Source: Annona cherimola
Taxonomy: Eukaryota > Streptophyta > Magnoliopsida > Magnoliales > Annonaceae
DNA length: 64,000 bases
Direction: 5' to 3'
Assembly (NCBI GenBank): GCA_030490835.1
Contig: CM059971.1
Location: 6,120,007-6,184,006, forward strand
Part shown: one piece after another, positions 47,201 to 57,639 of the stretch
Position numbering within the stretch: position 1 is the first letter of the stretch
How the letters are laid out: each line of letters begins with the position of its first letter
Notes under the pieces: generated by a model
Told to the model about the DNA's origin: nothing
What the model saw: only the letters and a program-made list of their open reading frames with translations
Databases searched by the model: none
Translations under genes and position numbers: made by a program

Positions 47201-47744
47201 CAAACCTCCTGAGGGAGTCTTTAAGATGAACGTTCATGCGCCATGCCTTGAGGATAAGAATGTCATGGGGCTTGCGGCAGTCATTAGGGACTCTCGTGGA
47301 TACTTTATTGCTGCTAAAGGATGGAGACGGAAGGGTGTGGGGGAGCCACTTCTCATGGAAGCAAATGCTTTCCTTCTGGGAACCATGCGGGCTCTCCAAC
47401 TCAACTTCAGTTAAGTTCAGATTGAATCCGATTCCCTTCTTTTCTGCACTTATCTATCTAACGACAACTCAATCTCCTCACCGATGGGGCACGTTATCTC
47501 TGAGATTATATCGATCCTCATTGCTAATGCTCACCTCTCAATTCACCATGTTCTTAGGCAAGGAAATGCAGTTGCTAATTCGCTTGCTGACCTGATTTCG
47601 ATCTCTATTTTAGATCATCAAACTTGGTGGGGAAACCCCCCTCAAGCCATTCTTGGGAAAATTTATACAAATAATTTTTTGGCAATGAAGTGCTTGGATT
47701 ACTCTTTTCCGAACCCTTTTCACAAGGAAAGGGGGTCGGGTTAG
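44255..47744 (+). pseudogene. LINE-2 ORF2, RT to RNase H, after the Athila
   Basis: It resumes at PPWEFRYELF, a few codons past the SDHCP block. A 17-bp tandem duplication (AGTAAAATCATTCAAAA, about 44345-44378) shifts the frame. RT shows KAPRPDGM, PISLCNVVYKILAKVLANRL, LDMSKAYDQVEW and FADDA at 45680-45694. A shift near 45945 leads into a 508-codon open stretch (GWKG-type to zf-RVT, VFCKREVEDTDHLFMGC). The RNase H-like end starts FKMNVHAP, where the first catalytic Asp is His, unlike LINE-1. Stops lie at 44324, 44753, 44990, 45410, about 45521 and 47412, mostly TAG/TGA/TAA substitutions within a preserved frame. Confidence 0.93.
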
Positions 47745-47779
47745 AGTTATTCCTTTTATAAAAAAAAGGAAATACAAGA

Positions 47780-49198
47780 TACAAATCTTAACATCCTGCA
47801 CTAATAGAATTTGCATATGGGTCGTTTAAAGGGAAAATTGGTGCTCTAAGCTTGATAAATACTCTTTTCAATAGAAGGTAAGCATAATGGTATTATTGTC
47901 CCTCCATTTTGGAAAAAATGGCTGCAATATTCCCTTCGACCCATGTGGACGATGATGAATTTTCGATTGTGCAGTTGACGTGTGAAAGAAAAGTGCTTTC
48001 TTACAATCTTGAAACTCAAAAAATGACCAAAGCTTGCTTAAGTATGACTCTGATTACACTTACAAGGCCCTCCTTTTCCCTGCTTTTGGTCCAAATTTGC
48101 TACCAGAGAAAATCTCCCGACATCCCAATAAATAAGGATATAATTAATTAAATAATTAAAAGGGATGGAAAGGGGGGGGCGAGCCCAAGCAAAGATAAAC
48201 TCATGTAGAATTAACATATCTGATCATGAGTACGTCTAATTCGTGCACCCCGCTAATTACGTCATGTCCAATTAACATATATCATGCATGTTAGCAAGGT
48301 TTGGAGAATTAATGTAGGCTTAAAATTTTATAATCAATAATCTTAAAAAATATAATGATAAACAATCTCATGCATTTACTATTGTTGTGGATTATATATA
48401 AATCCGTGTAGCATAATTTTTCATGTCATTCAAATATAAATGGATTAAAATATGATGGATGACTTGGATTTAAATTACACTTACATTCTTTCCCATATGC
48501 ATTCTATTCCAAAAATGATCCCAGATTAGTTTGATGACATATATGGCTTTTTTGCTGCCCCAAAATTGTATCTTTACTTTCTATTTTTGTATTTAGAATT
48601 CGCTACTGTGCTTTCATATGGTTAGTTACAGACCATACATATAACTGGACTAGAATTCTGTAATTTTTTTTTCATTTTTCCTTTTAGACTTAATCAAAAA
48701 TTAGGTAATTATTGATGATTGCACTATAAGTCAAGGGAATTTTGCAGCGTGCATAATTAGTTATAAGCCACATGGAAAATTTGTTTGAATTAAAAAAGGT
48801 TCTCTTCAAATATGTTTGGAATTGAATAGATCCAGTCCGATCAATTCACACTTCTGTCTTGTCCACTGCCAAAACTTACTCTGTTACTTACCCTTCATAA
48901 ATCATACATTATACTTGCATGTGGTCTTAAAAAACTCTGGTGTTGACATCAGTAAGGGCAAGAGAAATGAATGCCTATGGGATTGCTTTAACTTTAATAA
49001 CATCATAAAGAATTATATGCTCATCAACTCATATGATAGATTTCATTAAAAAAGCACAATGAGAATTTATCGCCAGTATAATACAAGGCTTGAACATTAT
49101 TAGATTAACTAGAAAAAGATGAAAAACATCACAACATTACAAAACACATATAAATAGATACATAAAATACGTAAAACATGAAAAACATAATCTATCTA
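47780..49198. other. AT-rich gap, no gene seen
   Basis: No family signature in any frame. Short ORFs (47909-48151, 48816-49049) have no recognisable content. The second TSD copy of LINE-2 (47764-47779) lies immediately before it. Confidence 0.6.
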
Positions 49199-50810
49199 TA
49201 AAAATAAAGAATGCTCCTCCCTTTCCTCCATAGTGCCAGAATTCAAAAGAACATTCCAAAGCCCACACCATGGCCAACTCCAAATGCAATCCACATCAAG
49301 TCCAGCTCACTCTCTTCATCGTTTGAATGAGTTGTTGGGGCCATTGCAACTGCATCTTGCTTGCACTTTATTGACAATGGCAAACCACACAATTTTGAAT
49401 TTCCCAAGAAAGAATCATTTCCAAAGGTATCATATGGTCTACCTTGCGGTATTTTTCCAGTAAGTTGGTTTTGTGAGAGATTCAACACTTCTAAGAATGG
49501 TAGCTCAACCAGTTGCCACGGAATCTTTGCAGACAAGCTGTTATTTAAAAGGTCCAACGATTCGAGAACTTTGAGGTTCTGAAGCAATGCAGGAATTTCA
49601 CGTTGGAAATAGTTATGTGACAAGTTGAGCACACGAAGTACCTTCAGCTCCCCAATTGAAGTTGGGATGTCACCCTTAAGTTACTGTGTGAGAAATCCAC
49701 CACGGTGACTGCCATGAGGATCTTTACAAATTCAATTTTTGTCCCCTTCCAAACCAGCAAAACTATCTTGATAGTAATTATTAGGATTTGAGGAATTCGC
49801 AGTAGGGAACTTTGACGCTGAGCCACCATCTTTCATCGTCTTCCATGTTGAAAATAAATTTGATGGTAAACTACCACTGAAGTTGTTGAATCAGAGGTCA
49901 ATGATTTGCAGCTGTCGAAAGAATTCTCAATTTTTTCGTGGCACTCTAATGGAGCCAAAGAAGTTGTGTGACCTCAAGAAAAGAACATGTAAATTTGATA
50001 AATTTTCTAATTGTGAAGGGAATTCATCATGTATTTGATTGTTCCCAAGGTTCAAGACTGTCAACATTTGACAATTTTTCAACGACCTTCGCATCCGCCC
50101 CTCCAAGTAATTATGACTAAGATCAAGTGTCTCTAGTGCACAACCAACTTTGAATGTTTAGAATAACGGACCAGAAAAAGCATTTTTGCCCAGATTTAAC
50201 ACTTTCGAGAATCGGTTATTAGTTTTTCCTCAGCATTGGGGAATCAAACTAGTGAAGTTGTTGTTTGACAAATCAAGAACTTCAAGAAATTTTGCATCAC
50301 AAGTCGAAGAGGGCACTTCTCTATTGAGTTTATTGTTTGCTAGTGAAAAGAAAGAGGATAATGCTGGAGGTACAAGAATATGGCCTTTCAACAAGTTTGA
50401 GCTTAGGTCAAAATATTGCATCGAGGTTAAGGAGAGATGGGGAAAGGGTCCTTCTAATCCCTCTAAAGAATTATGAGAGAGATTCAAATAATGCATACTC
50501 CTATTTTTGACCTTCCATATCCATTGTGGAATTTCACCATGAATTCTATTCTATGAGAGGTCAATATCTTCAATCTCCTCGTGATTTCCTAGCATATTTG
50601 GGAAGTCGCTGATATTACATGATCTTAAGCCCAAATACCGTACTTGAGGAAAAGATGGTGACATTAAACTGCTTTGAGGGTCAGTAATAATTGTTAGATT
50701 GTTATTTGAAAGACTAAGCTTAATGAGTCCTTTGAGTTTTTGAAAGCAGCCTAACTCCACGACACCACTGAAATGGTTAGACGACAATGAGAGAAATTGA
50801 AGCGTAGTTA

Positions 50811-51181
50811 GTTCAAAAATCCAAATTGGAATTGGCCCTTGAAAGTTGTTGTTAGAGAGATACAAAGTCTTAAATTGGCTGAGGTTGACACTTGGTTGAG
50901 TGATGGACATTGAACCGTTTCTCGTGTTGATAATGGCCGAGAAGTTTTTAAATGAAAGTTGAAGCAGTTCTAGGTTCTTCAGGTTTTGGAAGGAGCTTAG
51001 GTCCATGACACCACTAAAATGGTTAAACAACAATGAGAGAAATTGAAGCCTAATTAGTTCAAAAATCTTGATTGGAATTGGCCCTTGAAAGTTGTTGTTG
51101 GAGAGATACAAAGTCTTTAGTTGACTGAGGTCGACATTTGGTTGAGTGATGGACATTGAATTATTTCTCGTGTGATGATGG
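50811..51181 (-). repeat. ~245-bp tandem duplication of LRR units in the RLP
   Basis: 50811-50938 and 51056-51181 are close copies: both encode SLSQFKTLYLSNNNFQGPIP-type text preceded by MSITQPxV. A weaker third copy starts near 51285. The period is 245 bp, about three and a half LRRs. Such intragenic LRR duplication is common in RLP clusters and predates the stops that now cut it. Confidence 0.85.
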
Positions 51182-51557
51182 CTGAGAAGTTATTTTACCA
51201 AAGATAAAGTCATTTTAGGTTCTTGAGATTTTAGAAGGAGCCTAGGTCCACGACACCATTAAAATGGTTTGATGACAGGGATAGATATTGAACCTTAGTT
51301 AGAGTAAAAATCACGGATGAGATTGACCCTTGAAAATAAGTTGGCTTAAGTTTGTGAATGATTGAGGTATTGAACCTACTAGGTTGCATTCACTTATGCT
51401 TAAGGAAGTTAAAGATTTAAAATTTCACTAAACGTCTACCAAATTGCTATGAAATTTTGTCCGTGACATTGCTAACTCCTGGATAGTACTATTTATTGAA
51501 AATTTTAGGAAATCAACTATCAAGAATTGATTGTCAGAAATGTCAAGGAATTGTAAG

Positions 51558-51993
51558 TGTAACGCCCTAGGCCTAATAGTAAGGTATTGTCCGCTTTGGG
51601 CCTCGGCCCGCACGGTTTTGCCCCTCTGGGTTCACGCGCATCCCGTCCTTCCCCAAAAGGGGCCTCACTAAGATACCTAGCAGCCTCCACTTATAACCTA
51701 GGCTCCCCCCCTCATCCTAACCGATGTGGGATATCACATTCACCCCCCTTGGGGCTCCAGCGTCCCCGCTGGACACATCGGAAGGAGGTCGGGAGTCGGC
51801 TCTGATACCATTTGTAACGCCCTAGGCCTAATAGTAAGGTATTGTCCGCTTTGGGCCTCGGCCCGCACGGTTTTGCCCCTCTGGGTTCACGCGCATCCCG
51901 TCCTTCCCCAAAAGGCGCCTCACTAAGATACCTAGCAGCCTCCACTTATAACCCAGGCTCCCCCCCTCATCCTAACCGATGTGGGATATCACA
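51558..51993 (-). mobile_element. TRIM unit a-b (LTR, PBS/PPT core, LTR)
   Basis: LTR a 51558-51738 (181 bp), core 51739-51812, LTR b 51813-51993 (181 bp). In minus orientation the PBS reads TGGTATCAGAGCC just after LTR b, and the purine tract precedes LTR a. At 436 bp with no coding capacity, it fits terminal-repeat retrotransposons in miniature (TRIM). Confidence 0.9.
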
Positions 51994-52003
51994 TTCACCC
52001 CCC

Positions 52004-52375
52004 CTTTCTTATTAGCTTTGTGAGAGGAGTACATATCCGAGAGAAATCTTCTACGAATCTGCGATAATACCCCGCAAGACCAAGAAAGCTACGTATCTCT
52101 GTGACATTTGTTGGCCTTGGCCAATTCACCACTGCCTCGACCTTAGCAGAATCAACCATAATACCTTTTGCTGTAACAATATGCCCCAAAAATGGAACAC
52201 TATGCATCCAAAACTCACATTTCTTCAATTTTGCATATAATTTGTTCTCCCTCAAAGTTTGCAATACCATTCTAAGGTGTTCAACATGATCATCCTTTGT
52301 TTTTGAATAAATGAGAATGTCATCTATGAATATGACCACAAATTTATCCAAATAGGGTCTGAACACTCTTTGCAT
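52004..52375 (-). pseudogene. Gypsy RT/RNase H fragment trapped between TRIM LTRs
   Basis: The minus strand reads [14 protein letters not shown], then the RT catalytic block [28 protein letters not shown] and [18 protein letters not shown]. It is an open frame of about 125 codons. The wording is Tekay/Del-like and differs clearly from the chromovirus at 59107-59574, so that element is not the source. It abuts LTR c directly (GGGCG then ATGCAAAG) and ends against the purine tract GGGGGGGTGAA before LTR b. It therefore takes the place of the PBS side of the core. Confidence 0.88.
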
Positions 52376-52685
52376 CGCCCTAGGCCTAATAGTAAGGTAT
52401 TGTCCGCTTTGGGCCTCGGCCCGCACGTTTTTGCCCCTCTGGGTTCACGTGCATCCCGTCCTCCCCAAAAGGCGCCTCACTAAGATACCTAGCAGCCTCC
52501 ACTTATAACCCAGGCTCCCCCCCTCATCCTAACCGATGTGGGATATCACATTCACCCCCCCTTGGGGCTCCAGCGTCCCCGCTGGACACATCGGCAGGAG
52601 GTCGGGAGTCGGCTCTGATACCATTTGTAACGCCCTAGGCCTAATAGTAAGGTATTGTCCGCTTTGGGCCTCGGCCCGCACGGTT
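52376..52685 (-). mobile_element. TRIM unit c-d (d truncated)
   Basis: LTR c 52376-52550 lacks its last five bases (TTACA) where the gypsy fragment joins. The core is 52551-52625 with PBS. LTR d, 52626-52685, contains only the first 60 bases on the plus strand (TGTAACGCCC...GCACGGTT) and stops abruptly three bases before the oppositely oriented LTR e. Confidence 0.87.
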
Positions 52686-52688
52686 TAA

Positions 52689-53123
52689 TGTGATATCCCA
52701 CATCGGTTAGGATGAGGGGGGGAGCCTGGGTTATAAGTGGAGGCTGCCAGGTACCTCAGTGAGGCGCCTTTTGGGGAAGGACGGAATGCACGTGAACCCA
52801 AAGGGGCAAAACTGTGCGAGCCGAGGCCCAAAGCAGACAATACCTTACTGTTAGGCCTGGGGCGTTAAAAATGGTATCAGAGCCGACTCCCGACCTCCGG
52901 CCGATGGTGTCCAGCGGGGACGCTGGAGCCCCAAGGGGGTGAATGTGATATCCCACATCGGTTAGGATGAGGGGGGGAGCCTGGGTTATAAGTGGAGGCT
53001 GCCAGGTACCTCAGTGAGGCGCCTTTTGGGGAAGGACGGAATGAACGTGAACCCAAAGGGGCAAAAGTGTGCGAGCCGAGGCCCAAAGCAGACAATACCT
53101 TACTGTTAGGCCTGGGCGTTACA
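52689..53123 (+). mobile_element. TRIM unit e-f, opposite orientation
   Basis: LTR e 52689-52869 (its end changed to GTTAAA), core 52870-52943 with PBS TGGTATCAGAGCC at 52872-52884, LTR f 52944-53123 ending GTTACA. Both LTRs share CCAGGTACCTCAGTG and GCAGACAATACC variants not present in a-d, so this is a separate insertion lineage. A TATA-like GGGTTATAAGTGG is present in each LTR. Confidence 0.9.
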
Positions 53124-54050
53124 GTAAGTTTGGCGAATTGAAAATACTCGTTGGGAATTGTGTGGTGTAAGTCACGACTTGAGAGTCTCAAGGAGGTTAA
53201 AGAAGCGAGATCACATATAAATTCTGGCATTGGAGATGAGAGATAGTTAGAGCTGAGATCTAGCAAAAGAAGAGAATAAAGTCGAAAAAATAAAGGATGA
53301 ATCCGTCTAGAAAGATTATAATAAGACAAGCTTAGTTTATGGAGATTAGAAAGTGCATATGCCAAGACCTGTCTCCATTGGCTGCCCATTGCTAACAAGT
53401 CTACAGAGTTAAGAAAGAGTTCCCTTAAGTCTAAGAGATTTCTAAAAAGTTGTTCCATGCCAGAGTTAGACCTCTTAAGATAAAGATATTCCCTTGCATC
53501 ATTAGAGGCATCGTGATACTCATTGTCAAAAATATCCAAAGAAACTAACCTGGTCAAGTAAAAGATATCTGGTGGGATTTGGCCGTAGAACTGATTGGAG
53601 CGGAGATAGAGATGGGTCAAGTTGCTAGGTTGGGCAAACCTGGTAGGGATTGGAGATCCAACAAACCCATAATAATTAGAGAGATCAAGTCTCTCTAAGC
53701 TCCGAAGTTGGAAGAGACTTTGGAAATCGAGCAGACCACCAATGTAGAGCCTAGAAAGGATGAGGCTAATGACATGACTAGTGAATTTCTTCCCAAGAAC
53801 AACAATCTGGATCATTCGCATGCCAAGATGAGAGATTGGTGTCTCTATGACTGAAGTCAAAGCCACACTTCAATTGGAGCAAAGCCAAAAAGTGTTGATG
53901 AAGGCAAAATTGGTGAGGTGAATTATGGGTAGATGACAAGGGCTTGTAGCTGTAGGTGGAGGCATTAGTATTAAGAACAGCAGCAGTACTAGTAGTGGAG
54001 ATGGAAAGAGGATTATGTATTTTTTTTAAAAAAGGTGTCCACAAATGCAT

Positions 54051-56624
54051 ATGTTCGTGAGGAACACCCAAGCCAGAGGGGCCTCCCCACTTTTTCTCTC
54101 ATCGTTCCATAGAGAGAGAGAGAGCGAGGGAAAGAAAGAGAGGAAAGAGAGGAGAGGGCTGCTGCAGTGCCTTGGCCGTTGCCGGTCGTAATCGGTGACG
54201 AAGAAGAGCTTGACACTGCTGCCATCACCATTGCAAGGTGAAAACCAAATTTTTCTTCCCAATCTCCATAGGATTTCATCATGCATGTAAGAGATCTTTC
54301 TTATTTTGATTATTAGCATGTTATAGGAGTGAATCTAAGTTGTAAAAATGGAAATCTAAAATGGGTTTAAGCTTCTACCCAAAGATCATGGCCGACGGCC
54401 AAGAATGGGCAAGAAGATGTGAGTGTTTTAGAACCTTTGTCATTTTCGACTATGCATGCAAAATTAGTGCAAGATCTAAGCAATTTAATTAAGAAAATCA
54501 CAAATTATATCATTCAATTGAACCCATTCACACTCATACAAGGGGGATGACCATGATTGGTAGGAAATGAGTAGGATTTCTGTGAAATTTCGTGGGATTT
54601 GTACATACTTGCTTTGATTCCTGAGGGGCTTTTGCATTTTATAATTTTTTTCAACACTATACAAGTCAATCTAACCTTAAATAATGAGATTTTTGAATTA
54701 ATAAAGCCCTAATATATGAACTCATAATTGCCAGTTTTGTATAGGCTTGAATCCGAGTTTCATATTTCAATTTTCTTATGGCTTTTGAGTTTTATGAATT
54801 TTTTAGCAGTATTCAAGATGATTTCAAGTCTAAGTGATGGAGATTTTTAATTTATTAAGCTCCGAATTCATGAATGCACGCCCAAAGTCATGTATGGGTG
54901 TGAATCTAAGTTACAGGTTGAATTTAAAATAAGAATTATGTATTTTAATGATGTTTATAATGATTTTAAGATAGAAAAAATTTAATTCATACCCGAATGG
55001 TGGAAAATGAAGATAGAGGGGTATAAGCATGAGTTTTATAAAACTACATGAATATAAGTATTGCGGATTGTTAAAATTTTGAAATGTATGTGACTTATTA
55101 TGTTTTTAAGAATGTATGTAAATATTTATATGATTTCAAGCCTTGAATTATGAAGACATGGATGACGAGGGGAATTATGAATTTCGTAATTGTGATTTTG
55201 ATTTTAAATGCAAAGTTAGTATAATATCACTATTATAGGCATGACATAAATTTGTACTAGGAAACTCAACCTATAAATTATAGAATCTCAAGTCTACGGA
55301 TGATAAGGTTGAGTTTTCAAGTGTTTCTTATGATGAATGAAAAAGAAAACTTTATTCTCATGCATAAGATGCAACCTATGAATTTATCTTAAATAAATGA
55401 GACACCCAATTAAATTAAACATTAATTCGGGTATATCTAGTTGAAAACTATATGCGGATGAATGTAAATGTGTATATTTGAATTATACTCTTGATTATGC
55501 ATTGCAATGCTTTCAAAAAGGAAATTTTATTAAACTAAGATTTGATTCACATATAGACCTGGAATTTTAACCATGATAGTGGATAATGATAATAGTGTTA
55601 GCTATAATGCATAGAATAGAATTTTTGAATCCTTATATTGTTAAAAGCCTAGCCAAGAAGATGGATACTATTCAAGAAATGAATTTATGAGTAATAATTG
55701 TATGTAATTAAAAGTACAATTTGGAGAACTTTAAAATAAATTTTAGAGATGATGAAACACGTTGAAGTTGAATTAATGATCTAAATGTTATTACGAGTCT
55801 ATTTCATTGAGTTAACAATGATAATGCATTGGTTTTGTAACTATATTTGATTTGCAAAAGCATATAACTTTAGTAGAGTTTAACTCATTATATTAGTTAT
55901 GAGCTTCAATTTTAATAATTTATATATGCATCTAGTTAGAATTCTTCAAAGGAAAATCAAAATAGTAAATGGATGCTAAAGATATGACTTGATATCTAGA
56001 TGCAGTTTTAAAAGACCATTTTTGTGTCGATTTAATGATGCCATAAAAAATTTCATAGTGTATATTATGAAAATGAAAAGAAATGGAATCCTATGGTCAA
56101 GATGTATATGTTAGAAGAGTAGTAAAAGCAAAAAGGTAAGCAATTCCTACAAGTCCTTTTCAAAATCTTCATGAGGTAATCCAGTATTTAACAAGTATTA
56201 ATTTCATGACTTGAGGTTTGACATGTATTTAGATTAGTTCTTATCTATTATTTCACTTAAATATTTTCGGTGACCTGATTTTCAAATATATTACTTTAAA
56301 TGCATGAATTAAGTTTTATCAAATGTTTAGAACAAGTTCTATAAAATATGTTATTTATATTCTTTCAGCGACATGATTTTTAAAGGTATTCTTTTAAATG
56401 CGCTTAACCAAATGTAATGATTATGTTCTCATATTTTTAAGTGGATCATGGGCATTTTGAAATGATGATTTCTAAATGTCTAATCTTATATATAAAATTG
56501 ATTATCACGACACGAATGATGAAGTCATCTCATATTAAGACCAGTTGAAATAGAAAGAGAGATGCATGCATACAAATGATAGGAATTCTTGTAGGCTCCT
56601 ATCAAGGTTGTTAAAGAGGACTAT
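54051..56624. other. AT-rich region, possibly a decayed long LTR
   Basis: No gene is seen. 54108-54165 is a GA-rich microsatellite-like tract (GAGAGAGAGAGAGCGAGGG). It is followed by a short GC-rich patch (TGCCTTGGCCGTTGCCGGTC) and 2.3 kb of AT-rich DNA. A GA-rich then GC-rich then AT-rich succession resembles the leader part of long gypsy LTRs, but no TG/CA ends or TSD could be placed, so I leave it unassigned. Confidence 0.5.
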
Positions 56625-57148
56625 TGATGTAGGATGGGTAGAGAAGAAAATAAAAGAAAGAGGAAGGAACCTCTAGAGATAAGAAGTGAAGAAAGAAGGT
56701 ATAAAGAACAAATAAATAAGGAGAGAAGAGTAAGAACAAGTAGAAGAAGACTAGAGAACACTTTTATAAATCTCAAAACTGATACCCCTTTAGAGCTTAC
56801 AAGAGCTGTATTTATAGGTGAACATAAAGAAATATATATTTTAAGTAAACTTCTTAAGGAAGTAAACTTAAAATAGATACTTGCTTATTTTAAATAGATT
56901 CTAAAATATCCTAGAAAAATCCTTCTAGAAAAAGAAGTTGTATATTTTAAGTAAACTTCTCAAGGAAGTAAACTTAAAATAGAAACATGCTTATTTTAAA
57001 TAGATTCTAAAATATCCTAGGAATCTTCTAATATCTTTCAAAAATAGAAAAATAAAATCTTTCTAAAATATCCTAGGATTATTTCCCTTTTACAAAATTC
57101 TTGCGCCTAGAATAGACAGATTTGAAAAATTTCTTGCTATTTTGATCA
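56625..57148 (-). repeat. Chromovirus 3' LTR
   Basis: TGATGTAGGATGG...TTTTGATCA, 524 bp, the same family as the solo LTR at 17524-18003. An internal duplication of about 110 bp (ATATTTTAAGTAAACTTCT... to AGATTCTAAAATATCCTAG) lies at 56830-57025 and is not present in the solo copy. A TATA-like CCTATAAATAC on the minus strand lies at about 56808-56818. Confidence 0.93.
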
Positions 57149-57633
57149 ATTCTCCCCGGCTTCGAAAAACTCGCGACTGGAGAGTTCTAATTTTGATACT
57201 GCTCAAGAATATTTGGATCCAAGTGGCGTAGGTCATCTTCAGTAACCCATGTAGCATCAGAATCAAGCTTGTTTTTCCACTTGATAAGAAATCTTTGCAT
57301 AATGCCCGATCCAGTAGTGACAAGTTCATCTTGTAAGATATCCTCTATCTGATCTGAAAAAATAGATGGTACTCGTGGAAGTATAGGCACATGTGGTGAT
57401 GCTGAACTGTTATCTGTTGAAATTCTTGCAGACAAACTTGGAGGCTCAAAAGTACCTCGGTAAGGAAACAAATCCTCTATATTGAAAGTAGAACTAATTC
57501 CTATATCTAAAGGCAAATCAAGTTCATATGCATTAGATCCCAATTTTCTTAAAACACAAAAGGGGCCATTGGCTCGTTCATGTAATTTCTTAAAAGAATT
57601 TTTAGGATATCTTTCTGGACATACACGAGCCAT
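57079..57633 (-). pseudogene. Chromovirus pol C-terminus with chromodomain
   Basis: The minus frame reads MARVCPERYPKNSFKKLHER and GPFCVLRKLGSNAYELDLP (integrase C-terminal GPY/F type). A chromodomain follows: IEDILQDELV, RFLIKWKNKLDSDATWV and LRHLDPNILEQYQN (about 57330-57190). Chromodomains direct integration towards marked chromatin. A TAG at 57185-57187 stops the frame. In the same frame, text continues ASFSKPGR across the purine tract and about 22 codons into the LTR before TAA at 57079. Confidence 0.85.
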
Positions 57634-57639
57634 GACATA

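Larger units (their letters stand above)
31011..47763 (+). mobile_element. Full-length LINE (LINE-2), interrupted by Athila
   Basis: Two segments, 31011-33431 and 44255-47763, are together about 5.93 kb and colinear with LINE-1. The LINE is full length at the 5' end, ends CTTTTAT plus A tail, and is bounded by the 16-bp TSD. About 30 bp corresponding to the SDHCP block of the endonuclease is missing at the Athila junction. Compared with LINE-1 it is more decayed, with stops in ORF1 and ORF2, several frameshifts and a lost ORF2 start codon. Confidence 0.95.
51558..53123. mobile_element. Composite of TRIM-like LTR elements in the RLP
   Basis: Six LTR copies of about 180 bp (five near full length, one truncated). 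Four on the left (a, b, c, d) read on the minus strand, and two on the right (e, f) read on the plus strand. The LTR begins TGTGATATCCCACATCGG and ends GGGCGTTACA. The internal segment is about 75 bp with a tRNA-Met PBS (TGGTATCAGAGCC) and a purine tract (AAGGGGGTGAA). The whole complex is flanked by one 5-bp direct repeat, GTAAG (51553-51557 and 53124-53128). LRR text resumes on either side. Copies a-d are alike; e and f share about a dozen differences from them. Confidence 0.9.
49199..54050 (-). pseudogene. Receptor-like protein (LRR-RLP) pseudogene
   Basis: Read on the minus strand. The N-terminal LRR cap is CLHQHFLALLQLKCGFDF then DPDCCSWE (about 53906-53790). Many extracellular LRRs follow with LxxLxLSxNxFxGxIP spacing, for example LTHLYLRSNQFYGQIP and LKTLYLSNNNFQGPIP. 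Near the C-terminus are VLNLSHNYFQREIP, a cysteine cap (SKLCGLPLSIKC), an acidic stretch (NDEESELD) and a membrane helix with GxxxG-type spacing (IAFGVGHGVGFG). No kinase follows, which defines an RLP, a family of plant cell-surface receptors for immunity or development. A TGA at 49241-49243 ends the frame before the basic tail (LWRKGRS). Stops and shifts occur throughout, and 51558-53123 is an insertion. Without it the gene is about 3.3 kb, normal for the family. No signal peptide or ATG is clear. Confidence 0.9.

Noticed and set aside
52004..52375. Piece of the chromovirus at 56625-64000 as source of the trapped RT
   Set aside because: The encoded text differs throughout (for example [19 protein letters not shown] against [19 protein letters not shown]), so a different gypsy lineage is the donor.
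51558..53123. Cassandra-type TRIM carrying 5S rRNA sequence
   Set aside because: The LTR start (TGTGATATCCCACATCGG) is similar in style, but no 5S internal promoter or 5S-like text is present in any of the six LTRs.
54013..54319. Minus-strand ORFs with Ser/Leu-rich text as an RLP signal peptide exon
   Set aside because: The frame is driven by the GA microsatellite and does not join the LRR cap in a supported way; no hydrophobic signal segment precedes it.
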